Shown: in pieces, positions 23,787-33,984 of the stretch | Layout: each line of letters starts with the position of its first letter | Numbering within the stretch: the first letter of the stretch is position 1 | From: Tepidisphaeraceae bacterium | Lineage (GTDB): Bacteria; Planctomycetota; Phycisphaerae; Tepidisphaerales; Tepidisphaeraceae | Direction: 5' to 3' | Length of the DNA stretch: 64,000 bases | NCBI GenBank assembly: GCA_035998445.1 | Contig: DASYHQ010000047.1 | Span: 24,660-88,659, forward strand | Made by a program: the position numbers and the translations under genes | Notes under the pieces: generated by a model | The model's database searches: none | What the model was told of the DNA's origin: nothing | The model's input: only the letters and a program-made list of their open reading frames with translations

Positions 23787-25415
23787 TTACGCGGCGTGGG
23801 GCAGGCAGCGCTCGTGGTCGGCCAGCAGGGCGTCGAACGCTGCAAGGTCGAGCGACAGGAAGGCGTGGACGGCGTCGGGCCAGAACTGCCGGCCCGCCTG
23901 GTTGCGCAGTTCGTCCAGCACCTGGGCGCGCTCCAGTCGCCGGCGGTACGAACGCGTCGAGCTCATCGCGTCGAACGTGTCGCAGACCGCCAGCACGCGC
24001 GCCGCCAATGGGATCTGCTCGCCCGCCAGCTTGTGCGGGTAACCGGTGCCGCTCCAGCTTTCGTGATGGTGCAGCACGGCCGGCAATAAGGCCTCGACGC
24101 CGGGGATGCCCTTCAGGATTGCGTGACTGACCACTGGGTGACGTTTGATCTGCGCAAATTCCTCATCCGTCAGCTTGCCCGGTTTGGTCAGCACCGCCTC
24201 GGGCACGCCGATCTTGCCCACGTCGTGCAGCAGACCGGCGACGCGCAAGTCCTCGACCTCATTCGGCGGCAAGCCCAGCGCGGTGCCGACCATGCCGGCG
24301 AGCAGGCCGACGCGTTCCGAGTGACCGCAGGTGTACGGGTCCTTCGCGTCGATGGACGCCGACAGGGCGCGCACGGTGCCGAAGAACAGTTCCTTCTGCT
24401 GGACGAGCTGGAACAAATTCTGGTGGAAGACACCGACGAACTTCGCCGCCGTCGTGCCGAACTGCGTCTCGAAGCTGCTGATGTCAGGATCGGGCCCGTA
24501 GCGGTTGCCCGCCAGCAGCACGCCGACCACCTCGCCATTCTGAATGATCGGCTCGGCGAGCACCTCCGCGCCGGTCAGCAGCGCCAGCGGATGCTTGGCG
24601 CGGGGCGTCAGGATGCGCTTGCTCGCTTCGTCGGTGCACTGTCGCAGGAAGTCCTGAGCGAGCGTCGCCAGCGCGGCGCTTTCGCATGGCAGCGTGCCAC
24701 TGACGATCAGCTGCTCGCGCAGCGACCGCAGCACGCCGGGGCGATCGCCGAACGCCATCGCGATCCAGCCGAAGGTCTGTGCCTCGTGCAATTGCTGGCA
24801 GGCGGTCCGCATAACGTCCTGGGGCTCGGACGAACTGTTGAACGTCCGGCCGATGCGCGACCACAGGTTCGTCTCCTCGTACGCCTGCCCGAGCCGCTCG
24901 GCGAACTCGTTGATGGTCGATTCATCTTCGCGCCAACCGGCGAGGTCGGCGTGACTCCAGCCGAAGGCGGTCAGCGCCTCGCGGGCGTGGTCGGCGTCGT
25001 GCTTGCAGATGGCGTGCAGCGCCGCGACCGCGGCGCTGGTGCTCAGGTCGGCCGAACCGCAGGCGCGGTCGAACGCGTCGCCGGCGAGCAAGACCGGTGT
25101 GATCGCGACGGCCAGCAGGCGGGCGGTCGATCCCTTGCCGGCCGCTTCGTCTAATTGCATCGCGAGGCCGCCGGGCACCAGTTCGATAATATCGTTTGTC
25201 GTTGGCGATGAAGGCGAGGACGCGCCCGAGCGCACTGTGAGGGCGCCCGCGACGATCTGCAGCAGGACCTGCTGTGCATTATCGGTCGCCATACAGGCGA
25301 CACAACGCAAGCCGTTCGGCTCGATCGACCAGAGCGACACGCGCAGGGCCCGGGCGCGCTCGATCAGTCGAGCGTCGATGGGGGTCGCGAGGTTGTCGGT
25401 CGTCATGTCCGTCAT
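23787..25415 (-). CDS. HD-GYP domain protein with N-terminal GAF-like sensor
   Basis: A 542-residue protein. The N-terminal 180 residues are unassigned, residues about 190-350 look like a GAF sensor (LLTGAEVLAEPIIQNGEVVG), and the C-terminal part is an HD-GYP phosphodiesterase: CGHSERVGLLAGMV, HDVGKIGVPEAVL, LPAVLHHHESWSGTGYP and VCDTFDAMSS, with all metal ligands and the GYP motif present. HD-GYP enzymes hydrolyse cyclic di-GMP. Start is uncertain: 25415 or 25406 opens the conserved part; 25475 is also possible. A PilZ-like and a MshEN protein elsewhere in the window could be readers of the same messenger. Confidence 0.85.
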   Translation of the reverse strand: MTDMTTDNLATPIDARLIERARALRVSLWSIEPNGLRCVACMATDNAQQVLLQIVAGALTVRSGASSPSSPTTNDIIELVPGGLAMQLDEAAGKGSTARLLAVAITPVLLAGDAFDRACGSADLSTSAAVAALHAICKHDADHAREALTAFGWSHADLAGWREDESTINEFAERLGQAYEETNLWSRIGRTFNSSSEPQDVMRTACQQLHEAQTFGWIAMAFGDRPGVLRSLREQLIVSGTLPCESAALATLAQDFLRQCTDEASKRILTPRAKHPLALLTGAEVLAEPIIQNGEVVGVLLAGNRYGPDPDISSFETQFGTTAAKFVGVFHQNLFQLVQQKELFFGTVRALSASIDAKDPYTCGHSERVGLLAGMVGTALGLPPNEVEDLRVAGLLHDVGKIGVPEAVLTKPGKLTDEEFAQIKRHPVVSHAILKGIPGVEALLPAVLHHHESWSGTGYPHKLAGEQIPLAARVLAVCDTFDAMSSTRSYRRRLERAQVLDELRNQAGRQFWPDAVHAFLSLDLAAFDALLADHERCLPHAA

Positions 25416-25720
25416 CAGCGTCTGCCGTGGTCGCCGTTGGGCTCGGGAGAGCCGAAGGGGGCGACCGTCGTTCAAGTTCTACTGCCAGATGTGCATCGCA
25501 ATCGCGGACTCAAACACAAATGGAGGCGCTGTGTCATCGGCCCGCGAGCCGCGACAGATTACGACTGATCGAAACTCTATTCGCTGAATATGCTGCCCAC
25601 GATCGCTATCGGACCCTGATTCGGCTGGTTGTACGGGCGGGATGATCTATGCCGGTTCGCGTGTTGCTGCGTTACCGGGCCGATATGGTACATAGTTGCC
25701 GGACTATCCAAGGCTGATCT

Positions 25721-26002
25721 ATGAGCGACTCATCCGAAATCGTGCTTCCCGGGCTGTTTCGCGTTCTGGCGCCGTACCTGGAACGGGCTGGCGCAAGCCC
25801 GGCCGATGTGAAACGGCAGGTTCTGGCAATCCAGCGGGAGAGCGGGATCGCTGATCTCGCCAGCGCCTGTCATGCGATCGCCGACGACCTTCAGGCCGCT
25901 GCAGATCGCGATTTCAAGGCGTTTCACGATGAGGTCGTGGCGCTGCCCGCCGAGCAATGGCGGGCGTTCCTGGAAGCCTACCGCAAGCTGAGCAAAGGTT
26001 AG
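25721..26002 (+). CDS. Hypothetical helical protein, 93 aa
   Basis: A small, mostly helical, soluble protein (MSDSSEIVLPGLFRVLAPYL at the start; VVALPAEQWRAFLEAYRKLS at the end). No signal peptide, membrane helix or recognisable family. It stands alone, divergent from the HD-GYP gene with a roughly 300-bp gap and convergent with the large secreted glycosidase. Codon use looks like that of its neighbours. Confidence 0.55.
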   Translation: MSDSSEIVLPGLFRVLAPYLERAGASPADVKRQVLAIQRESGIADLASACHAIADDLQAAADRDFKAFHDEVVALPAEQWRAFLEAYRKLSKG

Positions 26003-26041
26003 AGTCGGGGATTCTCGATCAATTCAGCCAGCGATGGGCCT

Positions 26042-28900
26042 TCAGACCAGCGCGACCGCCAACTGATCCAGATTAGGTCCACCCGCAACGCCGGCGGTCA
26101 GCCGGATCGTATTCGAGCCGGACCGAAGCGCCGCGACCAGCGTCGTCGTGCCCCATTGGTTCCAACCACCGGTGCCACCAAACGACAACGTCGTGACCGC
26201 CACACCGTTCACGGACACGGTTAACGGCCGACCCGCGGTCGTGCCGCTGGCGTAGCGGAATGCTAGCGACGCGCTGCCCGCACTGGCCTGGTTGACGGTG
26301 AACTGCACGTAGGAACCGTTGCCCCCGTAGTCGACGTAGCCACCACCGGTGTAACCGCCGTGCTCGCGGGAGATCGCCGAGTTGCCGAACGTTGCGGCCT
26401 CGGCTTGGTAAACCAAGGGCGAAGACATCGCGGTCGTGAGATTGACGATCAACCGATCCACGTTCGGTCCACCGGCGGCGCCGGCAAGCAGGCGAATCGT
26501 GTTGTTGCCACTGTTGAGCGTGGCCGGGATCGACGCGATCGCCCACGTGCCCCAATTGCCGGTTGGTCCAAATTGAACCGTACCGACATTCGTGCCGTTG
26601 ACGATCACCGTGAGTGGCCGGTTTGATGTCGATCCATTTGCATAGCGGAAGTCGAGCCGTACCGCACCGCTGGCAGGGCGGTTCACGGTCCACTGCACCG
26701 CTGACCCGTTACCAGCGAAGTCGGCAAAGCCACTGCCACCAAAGCCCGCCCAGTTGCTCGCCGCGACGGTGCCACCCGACAGCGCCGCCGACTCGGCTTC
26801 GTACACAGCGGCGCTCGGCGTGATGCTGGCGGGGCTGACGATCAACTGGTCGACGTTCGGCCCACCGGCACTGCCCGCGACCAGCCGCACCGTATTGTTT
26901 CCCGCCTGCAACGCGGTGTTCAGCGAGACCGTCGACCACGTCGCCCAACTGCCGGTGGGACCGAACGACAGCGTGCCAACGTTTGTGCCGTTGACGATCA
27001 CCGTTAGCGGCCGATTGCCGGTCGAACCATTGGCGTAGCGGAACTCGAGCTTGGCGCTACCGGCCGCGGCGCGGTCGACCGTCCACTGCACCGCCGACCC
27101 ATTGCCGGCGAAGTCGGCGAAGCCGTTGCCGTTGTATCCCACCCAATTTTTTGCCGAGACGGTGCCGCCCGACAGTGCTGCGCTTTCCGCCTGCAGTGTG
27201 ACCGTGGTGGGCGGGGTAACGGTCGACTGGCGCGTGCCGAAGTTCTTGCCACTCATCGCGGCGCCGGCGGCCACGGTCACACTATGCGCCGCGTTGTTGG
27301 CCGGCGATGTTTGTGTCCAGCCGCTGGGGACCACCTCGCGCACCACGTACGAGCCGGGCAGCAGTTTGGTGAAGGCGTAGTCACCGGCGCCATCGGTAAG
27401 CGTGGACCGCTCGCCGGCGTTGAGCGAACCATTGTTGTTGGCGTCGACGTAGACGGTTCGACCGGACACGCCCGCCTCACTGCTGCCGCGCGATCCATTG
27501 TCATCTGCATCGTTGAAGACGCTGCCCTTGATCGACCCGTCCACCGCAACGCGGATGAACGTCGGGCTTTCGTTGACCGTCAACCGCACCTGACCCGCCG
27601 CGGGCTTCGTGTACGAGACGGACGGCGCGGCGCCACTAGCCAGCGGCATACGCTCGGCACTCACGACCGACCCTGGCAGGCCAGAGAGCGTGGCCGTGGT
27701 CGACGTGTTGTTGCCGGTGGCCGACCAAACCGCCCAGATGACGTCCGACGGGTCGCCGGCCCGTTCATAGGCGTACGCGTGGACGCCGTTGTTCGTGGAT
27801 TGCACGACGCCCTTGAACTTGTAGTCGCCGAGCGTCTTCTGCAGGTGCGCCACGGCCCAGTACGATTCCTTCGGCTGGAAATCGCGCGTGAGGCCCGACC
27901 CGCCGTAGAGCGTGGGGCTGTCGCTGTCGTTGAACCAGAACTGGTACGCCCGGTCGATGTCCATCCGCGAGAACTCGAGCCACGACCGCACGAGGTACTG
28001 CGCCTGCTGCGTGTCGGTGACGTCCTTGAAGTCCTTGAACGTGCCGGTGGTCTGATTGGGCTTGGTGCTGGAGTCGTAGCCGAACTCGGTGATCCAGGTT
28101 TGGGCGGTGGGGTCGTGGGCGTCCTTCCAGTCGATGATCTTCTGCACGTCGGTGAGGTAACTCAGCCGGGCGTCTTCGGGATAGCTGCGTTCCCACGTCG
28201 GATATCCGGTGAGGAATGGGTAGGAGTGCGTGTTGTAGACGTCAACGAGGTGTTCGAGGCCGTCGAAGAGGTTGATGTTCTTCGCGTACTGCCCGCTGGG
28301 CCCGTCGGTGACGTTCATGGTGGCGATCGGCAGCGCGGCGTCGCCATCGCGAATGCCTTGAGCCATGTTCTGGAAGATCTGCCGATAGACGGCGTCGGAG
28401 AACTGGCCTTCCTCGTTGCCGATCTCGACGGAGCGCACGAGCCCGTTTCCGTTGGTCGGCCCGAAGTAAGAGGCGAACGCCTTCCCGTACTTGTACGCAT
28501 CGGCGGCGAGGTTCGTCCAGGAGGAGTCGGTGAAGCCCTTCAGCTGAATGCAGGCGTCGATCCGGAAACCACCCGCCACCCAAGGCGAATACTCGCGGTC
28601 CCAGTTCACGCCGTTGCGGGCGAAGGGGAACGTGGTCGTGTAACTGGTGTCGCTGCCGACGTCCCAGTTCATGTTGTGATAATCGCGCACGTGGCTGGCG
28701 ACCGGGATGTACAACTGCGGGTCGAACCCATTGAACGAGTGCGTGTTGATCCCCATGAACTCGCTGAATGTCGGCTCGGCCGAAAGCAGGGTACGCGGCT
28801 CAAGCGTTTCGATCGCAAAGCGATCCGTTTGCAGTTGGAGCGCGGGCGTGCTTTGAACGAGGGGACGCCGGGACACGATTGCCAACGGTGCCTTGCGCAT
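26042..28900 (-). CDS. Secreted modular glycoside hydrolase-like protein with LEPR motif, SdrD-B-like domain and three carbohydrate-binding modules
   Basis: A 952-residue extracellular protein. Residues 1-45 are a planctomycete-type export leader ending ETLEPRTLLSAEP. Residues about 45-420 look like a TIM-barrel glycosidase of clan A: the acid/base is likely Glu in SVEIGNEEGQF and the nucleophile Glu in TWITEFGYDS. A beta-sandwich follows, then an SdrD-B/Cna-like domain (about 458-555, GSVFNDADDNGSRGSSEAGV). Three tandem CBM6/35-like modules follow, each opening LQAESAALSGG, YEAESAALSGG or YQAEAATFGN and ending GGPN.D.L.V. It probably degrades a polysaccharide outside the cell; substrate and GH family are not settled. 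Confidence 0.75.
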   Translation of the reverse strand: MRKAPLAIVSRRPLVQSTPALQLQTDRFAIETLEPRTLLSAEPTFSEFMGINTHSFNGFDPQLYIPVASHVRDYHNMNWDVGSDTSYTTTFPFARNGVNWDREYSPWVAGGFRIDACIQLKGFTDSSWTNLAADAYKYGKAFASYFGPTNGNGLVRSVEIGNEEGQFSDAVYRQIFQNMAQGIRDGDAALPIATMNVTDGPSGQYAKNINLFDGLEHLVDVYNTHSYPFLTGYPTWERSYPEDARLSYLTDVQKIIDWKDAHDPTAQTWITEFGYDSSTKPNQTTGTFKDFKDVTDTQQAQYLVRSWLEFSRMDIDRAYQFWFNDSDSPTLYGGSGLTRDFQPKESYWAVAHLQKTLGDYKFKGVVQSTNNGVHAYAYERAGDPSDVIWAVWSATGNNTSTTATLSGLPGSVVSAERMPLASGAAPSVSYTKPAAGQVRLTVNESPTFIRVAVDGSIKGSVFNDADDNGSRGSSEAGVSGRTVYVDANNNGSLNAGERSTLTDGAGDYAFTKLLPGSYVVREVVPSGWTQTSPANNAAHSVTVAAGAAMSGKNFGTRQSTVTPPTTVTLQAESAALSGGTVSAKNWVGYNGNGFADFAGNGSAVQWTVDRAAAGSAKLEFRYANGSTGNRPLTVIVNGTNVGTLSFGPTGSWATWSTVSLNTALQAGNNTVRLVAGSAGGPNVDQLIVSPASITPSAAVYEAESAALSGGTVAASNWAGFGGSGFADFAGNGSAVQWTVNRPASGAVRLDFRYANGSTSNRPLTVIVNGTNVGTVQFGPTGNWGTWAIASIPATLNSGNNTIRLLAGAAGGPNVDRLIVNLTTAMSSPLVYQAEAATFGNSAISREHGGYTGGGYVDYGGNGSYVQFTVNQASAGSASLAFRYASGTTAGRPLTVSVNGVAVTTLSFGGTGGWNQWGTTTLVAALRSGSNTIRLTAGVAGGPNLDQLAVALV

Positions 28901-29170
28901 TTGATGCTTCTCCGGGATGTGCAGTAGTGTCGCTCGTTTGAACGACGAATGCAGATTCGAGACTGGAGCCTGTGCGCGAAACCACCGCCAGGGGCTTCAC
29001 GACACAGTCATCATTATGACCCCAATTCAACAATGTGCAACTGTTGCGAAGAGAGATTTTGTGTGCCGACGCGCAGATTAAAAATGGTCTATTTCAAGCA
29101 GATGGGCGAATGTCTGGGGTGACGAGTGTCGCGCCTCACAATTCCAAGAGGGCCGCTTCGTCTCAACGCA

Positions 29171-29719
29171 TCACTCGAACGCCTGCGCCACCTTGCAGCG
29201 GAACCCGCTCAGCACGATGCCGCCATCGAGCGTGTCGGTCGACCGCAGCGTGCGCGGCTCGGCCATTGGTTGGTGAACAGTAATGCTCTTGCGCTTCGGA
29301 CTGACGACCCACACCAACAACGCGCCGGCCGCCAGGTAATCGTCCACCTTGCGCGCCACTTCCCCGGGCCGATCATCGGGGGACAACACTTCGACCGCGA
29401 GGTCCGGAGCGCCGATCCAAAACGATTTCGGCCGTGGTCCTAGCAGCCGATCCGCCCGTACAAAGGCAATGTCCGCCCCGCGAACCGTGTCCGGATCGCG
29501 CGCGACGATGAAACCGGTCTCGGCCCCAACCACTACCCCAAGTTTGTGCTTCTTAACGTGCGCCGCCAACAAGAACGACAGGTTGATGATCGTCGCCCCG
29601 TGATCGAACCCCGACGGTGCCATCATGACGATCTCTCCCCGAATCAGCTCACACCGTCCCGGCGGCGGATTCTTCCACAACTCGCGGGCGGTCACGATCT
29701 GGGTCGCGATGGAGGGCAT
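29171..29719 (-). CDS. Uma2-family (DUF820) restriction-endonuclease-like protein
   Basis: A 182-residue protein with the family layout: CELIRGEIVMMAPSGFDHGA, RGADIAFVRADR, APDLAVEVLSPDDRPGEVAR and the trailing VDDYLAAGALLVWVVSPKRK. The Asp in PDLAVEV and the Glu and following Lys match a PD-(D/E)xK nuclease core. These genes are abundant in planctomycetes and cyanobacteria and their biological role is poorly known. It stands alone between the glycosidase and lepA, all on the same strand. Confidence 0.85.
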   Translation of the reverse strand: MPSIATQIVTARELWKNPPPGRCELIRGEIVMMAPSGFDHGATIINLSFLLAAHVKKHKLGVVVGAETGFIVARDPDTVRGADIAFVRADRLLGPRPKSFWIGAPDLAVEVLSPDDRPGEVARKVDDYLAAGALLVWVVSPKRKSITVHQPMAEPRTLRSTDTLDGGIVLSGFRCKVAQAFE

Positions 29720-29796
29720 GACGGAAGTATACCATCCCCAAATATCTGCCGGAATCCATTGCGCCTGGCACCGGCGTAGTCGGACTGGGTCGAGGG

Positions 29797-31584
<1,788 letters not shown>

Positions 31585-32112
31585 AAGGTCCTGTGGGCGC
31601 GAACGACTACGTAAGGGGGTCAATCTTATTCGCCCGCATGCCGTTGAACAAATCCGGATGCCTCCCAATCTGCCGCCGATGCACAGCTGCGCGTTCTCTG
31701 CGCACGCGGCTGAAGCTACCCATGACGCTGCTTACTAAGTGCGCGCGTTGCCGTAACACCGGCGGGTGACCTGAAGGCCCACCGGTTCCAAGAAAACCGG
31801 GATTCTGGAGCAGGGGCGGGGTCTGCGGGCATCAAAACATGCTTGGCATTTGTTTTGATATGTACCCCGAGCGGTCGAAGCCAGATCGAGGCGCACGTTC
31901 CGGACGTGTGCGAGCCGGCTGGCCTTCGAGCGCAGATCACACGATCGAGCTCGTGTTGCCGGTGGCTGGGCGGAAGCGTTCGTTCCAGCGTGCGGTGACC
32001 GAGCGGGTGGGACCGGGCAGTAGTAGGAAACGAACGACCACGCGACCGCCGATGGACCGGCGGACGCACATCAACTTAAGGGCGCAGGATGCGCGAACAG
32101 GGAAAACCGTCT
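31585..32112. other. 528-bp divergent region between lepA and amt
   Basis: No gene is seen. It holds the lepA ribosome-binding site at its left edge, a quasi-palindrome at 31831-31859 and otherwise GC-rich sequence without repeats of the families found elsewhere. Promoters for lepA and the first amt gene should lie here; I could not identify -35/-10 pairs with confidence. Confidence 0.5.
31831..31859. promoter_or_regulatory. Quasi-palindromic operator candidate upstream of amt
   Basis: Perfect 9-bp arms ATCAAAACA and TGTTTTGAT flank an 11-bp centre (TGCTTGGCATT), AT-rich in GC-rich surroundings and about 255 bp before the amt start. It looks like a dimeric regulator site. There is no U-run, so it is not a terminator. 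Confidence 0.4.
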
Positions 32113-33567
32113 ATGTCGAACCAGTTACTCCGTCGGTGGGCCTTGCCTGCCGTTCTCGCAATGGCCGTGGTGGTGCCTGCCGTCTGCATGGCGCAGGACA
32201 CCATGACGCCTCCCCCGGCCGCCGCCGAAGTGGCGGCGGTGGTGGAAGCCGCGGTTGAAGCGCCGGCGACGTCGGACGAGATGTTTCGCGTCAACAACGT
32301 GTGGATGATGGTCTGTACCGGGCTGGTCTTCCTGATGCACCTGGGCTTCGCCACGCTGGAAACCGGCTTGTGCCGGGCGAAGAACACCGTCAACATCCTG
32401 ACGAAGAACGCCGCGATCCCGATGATCGGCGTGATCACGTACTACGCGATCGGCTTCAACCTGATGTACCCGGGCGATGAGGGCTGGACGGTCAGCAACT
32501 GGATCGGCGCGTTCTCGCCGGGCATTGCCACGGATGCGGCGGGCGTCACCAGCGGCTACAACGTCGGCTACACGTACTGGACCGACTTCCTGTTCCAGGC
32601 GATGTTCTGCGCTACTGCCTGCACAATCGTTTCGGGTGCGGTCGCCGAGCGCATCAAGCTCTACCCGTTCCTGATCTTCTCGACATTGTTCACCGCGTTC
32701 GCCTATCCGCTCATGGGCGCGTGGAAGTGGGGCTATGGCTGGCTGCATGACATGGCCACCCCGTTCTATGACTTTGCCGGTTCGACGCTGGTGCACTCGG
32801 TGGGTGGCTGGGCCGCGCTGGTCGGCATCATCCTCCTTGGGCCCCGTCTCGGTAAGTACAACGCCGACGGTTCGACCAATCCGATCCCCGGCCACAACAT
32901 GCCGCTGGTGGCCGCCGGCGTGTTCATGCTGTTCCTCGGTTGGTTCGGCTTCAACGGCGGTTCGGTGCTGAGCGCCGATCCGGGTCTGGTATCGCTCGTG
33001 CTCGTTACGACGACCCTCGCCGGCGCCGCTGGTACGCTGGCCGCGCTGTTCACGTCGCAGCTGGTCCTGGGCAAGCCCGACTTCTCGATGGCGATGAACG
33101 GCGCGTTGGCAGGCCTCGTCGGTATCACCGCAGGTGCTGACAAGATGACTCCGGGGATTGCGATCATCATCGGTCTGGTCGCCGGCATCTTGGTGGTCTT
33201 CGCGGTCCTGTTCTTCGACAAGATCCGCATCGACGATCCGGTCGGCGCCCTGTCCGTCCACCTTGTGTGCGGCATCTGGGGCACGCTGGCGGTCGGCATC
33301 TTCGGTGAGCTGGCCAGCGTACAGCAGCTCATCAGCCAGCTGATCGGTGTGGCTGCCTACGGCATCGCCACTGTGGCCTTCAGCTTCGTCTTCTTCGGCA
33401 TTATCAAGGCCGTCATGGGCCTGCGTGTGAGCGAAGCGGAAGAGATCGAAGGTCTGGACATCGGCGAGCACGGGATGGAAGCCTATCCCAACTTCGCCAC
33501 CCCCACGATCGACGGTATGGGCGACAGCAGCACCACGGCCGGCACCCGCCGGGCGGTGACGGCCTAA
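32113..33567 (+). CDS. amt: Ammonium transporter (Amt family), first copy
   Basis: A 484-residue channel. The signal peptide (MSNQLLRRWALPAVLAMAVV and following AVCMAQ) precedes 11 membrane helices. The pore twin His are present: FAGSTLVHSVGGWAALVG and VGALSVHLVCGIWGT. The Amt signature segment begins near YDFAGSTLVH. It conducts ammonium across the cytoplasmic membrane. Start at 32113 rather than 32089 because AGGG lies 9 nt upstream and the signal peptide begins there. The cytoplasmic tail (GLRVSEAEEIEGLDIGEHGM) matches the second copy downstream. No glnB/glnK gene is adjacent. Confidence 0.9.
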   Translation: MSNQLLRRWALPAVLAMAVVVPAVCMAQDTMTPPPAAAEVAAVVEAAVEAPATSDEMFRVNNVWMMVCTGLVFLMHLGFATLETGLCRAKNTVNILTKNAAIPMIGVITYYAIGFNLMYPGDEGWTVSNWIGAFSPGIATDAAGVTSGYNVGYTYWTDFLFQAMFCATACTIVSGAVAERIKLYPFLIFSTLFTAFAYPLMGAWKWGYGWLHDMATPFYDFAGSTLVHSVGGWAALVGIILLGPRLGKYNADGSTNPIPGHNMPLVAAGVFMLFLGWFGFNGGSVLSADPGLVSLVLVTTTLAGAAGTLAALFTSQLVLGKPDFSMAMNGALAGLVGITAGADKMTPGIAIIIGLVAGILVVFAVLFFDKIRIDDPVGALSVHLVCGIWGTLAVGIFGELASVQQLISQLIGVAAYGIATVAFSFVFFGIIKAVMGLRVSEAEEIEGLDIGEHGMEAYPNFATPTIDGMGDSSTTAGTRRAVTA

Positions 33568-33616
33568 GCCTTTGCGACCCTAAGGGTGGGGTTGCAGGAT
33601 CGCAAGTTTGAAGACG

Positions 33617-33646
33617 AGCCACGCGTCGAAGGACGCGTGGCTTGTT
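33617..33646 (+). terminator. Intrinsic terminator after the first amt gene
   Basis: An 11-bp perfect stem (AGCCACGCGTC and GACGCGTGGCT) with GAAG loop, followed by TGTTTCGTTTTG. It lies 50 bp past the stop codon. Confidence 0.8.
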
Positions 33647-33701
33647 TCGTTTTGTGTGCTCTCCCGAGTTGTGTGTCGCCCCGCACGCAAAGCCGAACGT
33701 T

Positions 33702-33763
33702 CAGCCGCGGGCTCGCCCGCAAGGGGACACACAGGAGATCGCAGGCAAGCCTGCGGCTAAACG
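33702..33763. repeat. Paired short hairpins with GCGGCTAAAC flank
   Basis: CAGCCGCGGGCTCGCCCGC and GCAGGCAAGCCTGCGGCTAAAC, related to the CAAG-centred hairpins at 9036 and 52277, lie between the two amt genes. Confidence 0.55.
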
Positions 33764-33984
33764 TGATGTCGGCTGCCTCCGAAGTTTCGTTCGCCTGTCG
33801 ATATGCTGGCGGATAGTTCCCCTCGCATGCCTCTTTTGCTAGCCTGCCGCCGCGATCGGGCGAGCGAGCCGGTCGTGCCGTGGCCATGCGCGTTGGTTAG
33901 AGCGGGCTTGGCGTCCACCGATTCGGGCTTAGCGGATGTACCGTGCCCGGCGGAGGAGCGGCAGATTCGAATCAGGGAGCGAGC

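Larger units (their letters stand above)
33568..33984. other. 417-bp region between the two amt genes
   Basis: No gene is seen. It contains a strong terminator after the first amt gene, a pair of short hairpins at 33702-33763 and the ribosome-binding site GGGAG of the second amt gene. The terminator implies the second copy has its own promoter. Confidence 0.55.

Noticed and set aside
31841..31860. Sigma-54 promoter (TTGGCATTTGTTTTGATA) before amt
   Set aside because: The GG is present but the -12 GC is replaced by GA, so the essential element is missing.
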